Below are positions 27,701 through 33,201 of a DNA stretch of 33,201 nucleotides, in pieces; the first letter of the stretch is position 1, and each line of letters opens with the position of its first letter. The notes below the pieces were generated by a model. That model was not told where the DNA came from, ran no database searches, and saw only the letters and a program-made list of their open reading frames with translations. Position numbers and translations under genes: made by a program. Source of the DNA: Christiangramia sp. (lineage in GTDB: Bacteria; Bacteroidota; Bacteroidia; Flavobacteriales; Flavobacteriaceae); contig JAGXII010000011.1 in NCBI GenBank assembly GCA_024635735.1, positions 1 through 33,201 on the forward strand, written 5' to 3'.

Positions 27701-30101
27701 TTTCATGAAGTAATTCATATCCAATCTTTAAATATTCCAGTGAAGCTTTATATGCTGATGAAATTTTGGCTTTGATCCCTGCTTTAAGATTTAATCTGGC
27801 AACTCTTATTTTTTCTTCTGAATCGGTGATAAGACTTCTTCCTTCATTAAGGTGTCCCACAATTTCCATGAGCCCTTCCTGAATCTCCTTTTTGCTCTGG
27901 TGTTCTAAAATTAAACGGCCGATAGAGAGATGCAATGCCTTTCTTTTTTCCTGAGGAATCATACTATAAGCAGCCTGTTGAACTCTGTCATGCTGAAATT
28001 TATAGGAAGGGTTCAGAGAATCCAGATTGGTACTTTTGCTTAGCGGAGAAGAGGAGGAGCCAAAAGAATCGATACCAATAAATTTATAAGCTTCATCCAG
28101 TGGTATGATAAGATTTATTTTTAAAGCTTCATATAATTCTGAAGCAGTAGTCTCCATAGACTGCTCCCTTATAATTGATAAGGTTTTTAAATCAAAATTA
28201 GCTCCGATGCAGGCAGCCAGTTCAAGCACATGCTGGGTGTCTGCCGGGAGCATTTTGAAACTTGAAACCAGGAAATTAATGACATTATCGCTATGTCCTA
28301 CGCTTCTAATTTTATGGATATCCCAGTCCCAGTATCCTTCGTTTGAATTGAAGGCAATAACTTCCCTTTCGTTTAAATTTTTTAGTAATTCAATTGTAAA
28401 AAAGGGATTTCCCGCAGTTTTTTCAAACAACACTTTACTCAGTTCACTGGCTCTTCCATTCTTACAAAGAAGAGTGTCTTTAATGATCTGGGTTACGGCA
28501 TTTTTTCTAAGCGGTTTCAGGGAAATAGTTTCAACGTATCTGTTAGTTTCAATTTCTCCTAATGTAAGAAGTAGTGGGTGTGTAGTGTCTATATCATTAT
28601 CTCTGTAGGCTCCCAGAAGGAAAAGATGACTCAACTCCTGTGAAGTTACCAGTTTATTGATAAGATTTAAGGTAGGTACATCACTCCACTGCAGGTCATC
28701 CAGAAAAATCACAATTGGGTGTTCCGCCTTGGCAAAGACCTTTACAAAACTTGTAAAAACCATTAAAAAGCGATTTTGAGCCTCTGTTGGCGGAAGATCG
28801 GGAAGGACAGGCTGTTTACCAATAATTAGCTCCAGTTCCGGCACAAGATCTACCATTAACTGGCCATTATTACCCATAGCATCAAGCAGACTCTCCTGCC
28901 AATTAAGTAATCTGCTGGTTGGCTCTCCAATAATTTGTTTTATTAAATCTCTAAAAGCATTCGCCAGTGCCATATAAGCGGCATTCTGCCTGAATTGCTC
29001 AAATTTTCCCTGGATGAGATATCCTTTTTCCTGAGCAATGGACCTTCCGAGTTCCTGTACCAGCACCGATTTACCAACTCCTGAATAACCGGAAACCAGA
29101 CAGAATTCTACCGATCCCAAAATGACTTTTTCAAAATAAGTATGAAGTTTTTCCAACTCCTTTTCCCTGCCGTATAACTTTTGCGGTATCTGGAACTGTG
29201 GCGAAACGTCGAATTTGCCCAATTTAAAATGAAAATCAAACAGGCCATTTGAAATTTCGGTCTCGCATTTTTCAAGATCTGCAATAATTCCAAAACTACT
29301 CTGATAGCGAACTTCGGCGTTCTTTGCCATAAGTTTCAGCACTATATCTGAAAGAATTTTGGGGATTTTTGGATTTACATTATTGGCGGGTTTAGGTTGT
29401 TTACTAATATGGCAATGAACCCATTCCAGTGCATCCTTTCCATAAAAGGGGAGCTGGCCGGTGAGCATTTCATAAAATACGATGCCTAATGAATAAAAAT
29501 CTGTTCGGTAATCTATATCCCGGTTTATTCTTCCCGTTTGCTCGGGAGACATATAAGCCAGAGAGCCTTCAATTCTATTAGAAAGTATATTATTCTGATA
29601 CTCCCTGGATAATTCAGAAGATGTGCTGAAGTCAATAATTCGAAGTTCCTTGGTTTCAGGATCAATTAAAATATTGCCGGGAACGATGTCTTTATGGATT
29701 ACTTTAGAGGCATGGAGCCTTCCAATTATTCTAACCAGTGGAATAGCTATAGATAAGAACAGTCTAACGGGAATAGTATTGTTTGGGAAAGCTCTGGAAT
29801 AGTCATAAAGGGATTTGCCAAAACGCTCCATAACCATGGCTAGATTGCCATCTTCAAGAGTTTCTAAGGCATACATTTCCAGAGCACCTTCAAACCTGAG
29901 TTTTGATGCAATCCTGTATTCCCTTTTGAGACTGGCCAGATCTTCCCTTGAAGGGTATTTATCCAGGAGGGTTTTAATAATCACCTTCTGACTATCTTCT
30001 TTTCTTTTAGCCTTATATATCAGGTGGGGCGGAGACTCGAAAAGTTTTTCCTCTAGGACATATCCAGGAATTAATTTTGGTGCCCTAATATCGTTCTCCA
30101 T
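24714..30101 (-). CDS. Giant Ser/Thr kinase - AAA/NTPase - helical repeat - GAF - class III nucleotide cyclase protein (1795 aa)
   Basis: Kinase: VIIKTL, VIHKDIVPGNILID, RIIDFSTSSE, YMSPEQTGRINRDIDYRTDFYSLGIVFYEMLTG. NTPase: SGYSGVGKSVLVQEL, PIVIFLDDLQWSD. GAF about aa 1370-1540. Cyclase: MSVLFSDLRDFTPLVEQLSPQEVIELLNKYF, GGFIDSYAGDEVMALF, CSVLGDTVNLASRIE. Confidence 0.93.
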   Translation of the reverse strand: MENDIRAPKLIPGYVLEEKLFESPPHLIYKAKRKEDSQKVIIKTLLDKYPSREDLASLKREYRIASKLRFEGALEMYALETLEDGNLAMVMERFGKSLYDYSRAFPNNTIPVRLFLSIAIPLVRIIGRLHASKVIHKDIVPGNILIDPETKELRIIDFSTSSELSREYQNNILSNRIEGSLAYMSPEQTGRINRDIDYRTDFYSLGIVFYEMLTGQLPFYGKDALEWVHCHISKQPKPANNVNPKIPKILSDIVLKLMAKNAEVRYQSSFGIIADLEKCETEISNGLFDFHFKLGKFDVSPQFQIPQKLYGREKELEKLHTYFEKVILGSVEFCLVSGYSGVGKSVLVQELGRSIAQEKGYLIQGKFEQFRQNAAYMALANAFRDLIKQIIGEPTSRLLNWQESLLDAMGNNGQLMVDLVPELELIIGKQPVLPDLPPTEAQNRFLMVFTSFVKVFAKAEHPIVIFLDDLQWSDVPTLNLINKLVTSQELSHLFLLGAYRDNDIDTTHPLLLTLGEIETNRYVETISLKPLRKNAVTQIIKDTLLCKNGRASELSKVLFEKTAGNPFFTIELLKNLNEREVIAFNSNEGYWDWDIHKIRSVGHSDNVINFLVSSFKMLPADTQHVLELAACIGANFDLKTLSIIREQSMETTASELYEALKINLIIPLDEAYKFIGIDSFGSSSSPLSKSTNLDSLNPSYKFQHDRVQQAAYSMIPQEKRKALHLSIGRLILEHQSKKEIQEGLMEIVGHLNEGRSLITDSEEKIRVARLNLKAGIKAKISSAYKASLEYLKIGYELLHEKGWTENFELCWKLSEEIQHCFYLTGDWENADKWTNMMLKNARTDLQKGTVLSARTRQYATIGRMKESIVAAYDGLSILGFKFLNNPTEANVEEEVNRIKEQLGGREISSLIDLPELTDETAKIASQLIMEIFPAAFLSGSGVMFPYLVLKSVNIALEFGNSPESAFAYAGYGMILCGYFNDPAKGYEYGKLGVDLIEKFDDISLKSRIIYVYTMFVHHWSNHWSSMTPWFRKGIDAGYQSGDLLYLAYSAQDCIIWDPKLDLETASKEQRKFLRIVKECDYQDSYDSGTLFLQMQLNFQGLTKDRFSMADENFDEASCVKGMYERKFMTGISNYNIYKSEIHLIYNDPEGAYIYVKEQDKMMASVMALPQLVRFHIVSFLVRASIYQRSSESEQEYLMDKMNESLSSITFWAKQCEANFEHLRLFMEAELAGISGDLNTSLKYYEAAISMAKKHHFTRDAAMANERTALLLLKLGIPKAAEGYLQSAYYLYYRWGAQRKVSRMLEEYPEILKTESSSAAKNNLQTSTLHTNSLSLDQIDMNSVLKASQIISGELVLNKLLDATLQLLIENSGAQKGLLLEQNNGKTSILAKIDLNQTRESKINEKSSFFENQDIPLTLINTSFRANETIVLDNASVVNPFTSDPYINSKKPLSVLCVPLPARGQQKLAVYLENNLTRSVFTEDRVKVIKLLTGQASISIENAKIYQAQEKLLKAQQRFVPIQFLKNLGHDDIAKVKLGESVSMEMSVLFSDLRDFTPLVEQLSPQEVIELLNKYFSEIGVSIAQSGGFIDSYAGDEVMALFAVPPQQAVMAGIKMNQALLKFNQDSGLNLKMGIGMNTGPLVLGTMGGADRMQCSVLGDTVNLASRIEQLTKQYSAQFLIGEDTYNGLDLKNAFSLRLVDRVAVKGKGKAVRLYEVLDAETHENKVKKEATRNDLELGMKAYYDHDFTGALEIFNECIQKNPEDKVFSIFAERAKNYQINPPAEDWQGFEKLTSK

Positions 30102-30110
30102 AAAATTGGG

Positions 30111-30827
30111 TCAAACGTTAAACATTTTTTTGATGGTGGCATGGTATTGCTGCTGGGCATTATTAATAAGAGGATAACCATGACCACAAAGCGCATGCTC
30201 AAACTGGATTTGTTTTAATTCGTTAAAATCACTTGCTTTTGGCTCACTTTCATGTAACCAGGCTAATCCTAAATTAGCCTGAACAAAAAATCCCATTTTC
30301 TTCATAGTTTCAACAGTATCATCCTGGAAAAACTGATCTGGTTCTGTCCAGTTTTGTAATGAATCACAGGCGATCATAATCCCGCCTTCACGATCCAGTC
30401 TTATAATACCTTCTGGTCTTTTGGTAGTTTTAAACTGAAAAAAAGTCGCATCTCCAAATGGCATTGGTCCACCTTCCACTAGTTCCCGGTCGGTTTTGAT
30501 ACCTTCCGGCATTTTCATTCCCGGGATGGCCCAGTAAGTAGCATTATAACGGTCCAGATAAAAAGGATCATCCACTCCATGCATATCTCCTAACCTTACC
30601 ACGTTAGTAACTTTACCCAGACTATCTAGTACAGCCAGGCCTTCATCGTTCAATCTTACCGAATTAATAATACTTAATTCATCATTTTCTCTCACTATGG
30701 TCATGTTCCTGCTGAATTGCCACATAGAACCGAAAAATTCATTTTTCATGGTTCCCGAAACAAAAAATACATCCTTGAATACTTCCTTAATTTCTCCATG
30801 GGGCATGGCTTCATGAAATTTTTTCAT
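30111..30827 (-). CDS. Metallo-beta-lactamase-fold-like protein with degenerate metal motif
   Basis: VVRLGDMHGVDDPFYLDRYNATYWAIPG, GIMIACDSLQNW, HALCGHGYPLI resemble an MBL-fold layout, but no canonical HxHxDH. Confidence 0.5.
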   Translation of the reverse strand: MKKFHEAMPHGEIKEVFKDVFFVSGTMKNEFFGSMWQFSRNMTIVRENDELSIINSVRLNDEGLAVLDSLGKVTNVVRLGDMHGVDDPFYLDRYNATYWAIPGMKMPEGIKTDRELVEGGPMPFGDATFFQFKTTKRPEGIIRLDREGGIMIACDSLQNWTEPDQFFQDDTVETMKKMGFFVQANLGLAWLHESEPKASDFNELKQIQFEHALCGHGYPLINNAQQQYHATIKKMFNV

Positions 30828-30856
30828 AATTATAGTTTTATTTGGTTTTTGGTTTT

Positions 30857-31669
30857 TTACTCATGCATTGAAGAGGTTTCCTGGTTGAATTGGTAGTGGC
30901 CTATATAATTAAACTCTTTTTGATATTCATGCATATAGGCATTAAGATATTCTTTTGCAGCATCCGAAATATTTCCATTTAAATAGTCCTCTATGGTTTC
31001 ATTTCCGGTACTGGTATTATGCCTTTTAATATGGAATAGTGTCATATCCTTTCCACCAAAAACGCCAAATAAACAATGCAGCTTTTTCCTTGAATTTTGC
31101 ATATCGAAAACAGCGCCGCAAAGTGCAGTCAGATATTTATTTCCTGCTAGAGATTTTTGGGTAAATATTTCAGATTCTTGGAATGGAGTTTTAAATGCTG
31201 GATAATCTACCTTTTCCATTAAAGGATGAGATTGTAATGCTTTTATATATGAATTGCTAAGGCCGGCATTTTTAGCTCCTTTAATAATAATACTCATATA
31301 TCTATCTGTAGGCAGGCAGGCATTATTAATATATCCCGGTAATCCAACATAGGTTATAGCAGATTTTATCCCGCTTTTTGTTTCTACCTGGACTTCAGTT
31401 CTGTCATAACCTACTCCATAAGCCTCCATCAGGTCCAGGAATTTTAAATGATCATCTACACAATCGTGGACGACTCCTTCTACCCAATCTACTTCCGGGA
31501 TCCCCAGTTCAATATTTCCAACCCCACCCTCATGCTTAAACCAGTGTTCAACATTAAATTTTAATTTCCAGCCCTTAAGAATTGCAATTTCTGAATTCAA
31601 AGGCCTTACTCCCTTGGCTTTAAGGGAGATTAAATTAATATTAGAGCCATATCCAAAATACTTAAACAT
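30857..31669 (-). CDS. Gamma-glutamylcyclotransferase-like protein
   Basis: N-terminal FKYFGYGSNINL (YGSN signature), WVEGVVHDCVDDHLKFLDLMEAYGVGYDRTEV with conserved-type acidic residue. Confidence 0.75.
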   Translation of the reverse strand: MFKYFGYGSNINLISLKAKGVRPLNSEIAILKGWKLKFNVEHWFKHEGGVGNIELGIPEVDWVEGVVHDCVDDHLKFLDLMEAYGVGYDRTEVQVETKSGIKSAITYVGLPGYINNACLPTDRYMSIIIKGAKNAGLSNSYIKALQSHPLMEKVDYPAFKTPFQESEIFTQKSLAGNKYLTALCGAVFDMQNSRKKLHCLFGVFGGKDMTLFHIKRHNTSTGNETIEDYLNGNISDAAKEYLNAYMHEYQKEFNYIGHYQFNQETSSMHE

Positions 31670-32078
31670 TTAGAGTGTGAATTGGTTAATACAGAACTTA
31701 ATAATTAGGGTAAATAAGCCTGATACTTGTTTAATATAAAAATTGTAGCCTATAGAAATTTTATATCCTAATTTCTAAATTTCTTCTTCTTTTGAATTGC
31801 ATTTTTTTTTCAAAATATTCAGCTACTGGCAAAAGGAATGGGACTGTGTTTCATCATAAAAACTGAAGTATATTGGCTAGGGGATGGCCTTTATAATTGT
31901 ATGCAAATCAGTAAAATACATTCAAATATAGGGCTTTATTATAAATCTTAGAGCGGGCTCTAAATAAATTATTTATGCTATATTTAATCGAATTTATTTC
32001 CCCACTCATTCGAAGTTATAATTCAAACTTCTTTTACCTACCCATTATTATCAACCTTTTTTAAAATTTTAATCGCTT

Positions 32079-33201
32079 ATGAGTACTTTTCTTATTAACA
32101 GGTTTTCGTCCAGCGATACCTATGGAGTATGGAAGTTTAATCCCGAAAACGACCAGATATTTACCAAAATTTCTATTAATAAAGAGGCCCGTCTGGATCC
32201 ATCACATAGGTTAGCTACAGTGGGTGGATATATACTGGAATGGGGCCCTTCAGAGGAAAGTGAGGGAAAAAAGTCTTTCCCTTATCGCTTATATGAATAT
32301 GATTCTTCTGGTAATAATCCCCTTGGCGGGACTTCAGTACAGGAAGATAAATGGGATGTAAGTAAGTTTTGGGGATATAGGGGTCATTATTCGAATAATC
32401 CTGAAGAGCAAAAGGAACTTAATCTAATCCCAATGGGCAATTTTGTATTGTTCTTCGTTGGTGGGGAAGGGCGGGGAACCTATGAACTTTTTAATTTTGA
32501 TCCCAATTTTGAGAATCCGAATTCTTCAGATCCCATCCCCGTTAATTATACTTCCCAGGGAGGATTTCCAACTATTCAGGCGGGACATGAATTAATCCCG
32601 ATTTCTAATTATGTCATAGACAGAATGCCTGATGGAGTTACTTTCAGAGTCTGGAGCTTTGATCCCCAGGATCCAACACCATTATCCATTCCGGAAGTAT
32701 GGAAAGGAAAATGGGAAGGGCTTACAAAAGATCATCAGGTGGTACCGGTAAACAATCAGCTACTTTGCTGGAATCCGAAAGATCTTTCCTACTCTCTTTG
32801 GGATTTCAAGCCAACTTCAGACCAGCCTCTGAATAATTTGGTACGTAAAGGAACGCTTCCAGAAGAGATGTCAAATAGCTCTTCCTTATTAAGTGTTCTA
32901 ACCAAAGCTGAAATAAATTCTTCCGTTTCCGAAGAAAAAGGAACGATGGATTATATGCGATCGAAAATTAAGCATATCGTTTATTATATGGTTGAAAGCA
33001 GATCTTTTGATAATGTATGTGGCTGGCTTTATGAAAAGAATGCTGAGAATATTCATTTTGTGGGTAAGGAGGGCTCCTTTAAGGGAGCTAGTGAAAATAA
33101 TTATAATTTAAATGGGGATAAAAAAGTTTATCAGAGCAAGTTTAATGATGGCAAACTAAGTGATAAGATTGTTTTGTCTGACCAGGCTCAGGATCCTTTT
33201 C
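32079..33201 (+). CDS. N-terminal repeat (beta-propeller-like) domain fused to a phospholipase C/phosphoesterase-family domain; truncated by window edge
   Basis: Open frame from ATG at 32079 to window end. Repeats HELIPISNYVIDRMPDGVTFRVWSFDPQDPTPL and HQVVPVNNQLLCWNPKDLSYSLWDFKPTSDQPL, then IKHIVYYMVESRSFDNVCGWLY typical of the phosphoesterase family. Confidence 0.78.
   Translation, partial: MSTFLINRFSSSDTYGVWKFNPENDQIFTKISINKEARLDPSHRLATVGGYILEWGPSEESEGKKSFPYRLYEYDSSGNNPLGGTSVQEDKWDVSKFWGYRGHYSNNPEEQKELNLIPMGNFVLFFVGGEGRGTYELFNFDPNFENPNSSDPIPVNYTSQGGFPTIQAGHELIPISNYVIDRMPDGVTFRVWSFDPQDPTPLSIPEVWKGKWEGLTKDHQVVPVNNQLLCWNPKDLSYSLWDFKPTSDQPLNNLVRKGTLPEEMSNSSSLLSVLTKAEINSSVSEEKGTMDYMRSKIKHIVYYMVESRSFDNVCGWLYEKNAENIHFVGKEGSFKGASENNYNLNGDKKVYQSKFNDGKLSDKIVLSDQAQDPF
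32205..32831 (+). repeat. Four degenerate ~50-aa protein repeats within the phosphoesterase N-terminus
   Basis: Recurring pattern h-LIP-x-x-N-x-[VL]-L...[YF]-x-[LV]-W-x-[FY]-[DKN]-P: RLATVGGYILEW/YRLYEYD; ELNLIPMGNFVLFF/YELFNFDP; ELIPISNYVID/FRVWSFDP; QVVPVNNQLLCW/YSLWDFKP. Confidence 0.65.

Noticed and set aside
28105-28608. 167-aa plus-strand ORF within the giant kinase gene
   Set aside because: Antisense to a motif-rich coding region; chance ORF.
1-33201. CRISPR arrays, tRNA/rRNA genes, transposases
   Set aside because: No spaced direct repeats, cloverleaf-like conserved tRNA blocks or transposase motifs noticed on reading; not exhaustively computed.

Overview
AT-rich window with Bacteroidota (Flavobacteriaceae-like) coding style; the taxonomic call is inference. 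It has three parts. (1) About 1-16.5 kb, + strand: a pectin/homogalacturonan utilisation cluster. It contains GH28 (interrupted by an in-frame amber codon), DUF4861-like, GH105, GH43, a GH28-PL9 fusion, an alpha/beta-hydrolase-CE8 fusion, CE12 and PL10, then intracellular uronate catabolism genes (KdgF-like cupin, UxuA, SDR-type mannonate oxidoreductase, UxaE-like epimerase) and a class I FBPase. No SusC/SusD pair is visible. (2) About 16.5-19 kb: a decayed LytTR response-regulator remnant and a TonB-like gene. (3) About 19-31.7 kb, - strand: a compact eight-gene operon-like run. It encodes a gamma-glutamylcyclotransferase-like protein, an MBL-like protein, a 1795-aa Ser/Thr kinase-AAA-GAF-class III cyclase, a GshB-like ATP-grasp, a DNase II-family protein with both HxK motifs and no visible signal peptide, a plant/proteobacterial-type glutamate-cysteine ligase, a HAD protein and an unrecognised 435-aa protein. 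Divergent from it, and cut by the right edge, is a gene for a phospholipase C/phosphoesterase-like protein with an N-terminal ~50-aa repeat domain. The most unusual item is the DNase II gene sitting between gshA-like and gshB-like genes, with 1-nt TAATG stop/start overlaps on both sides.
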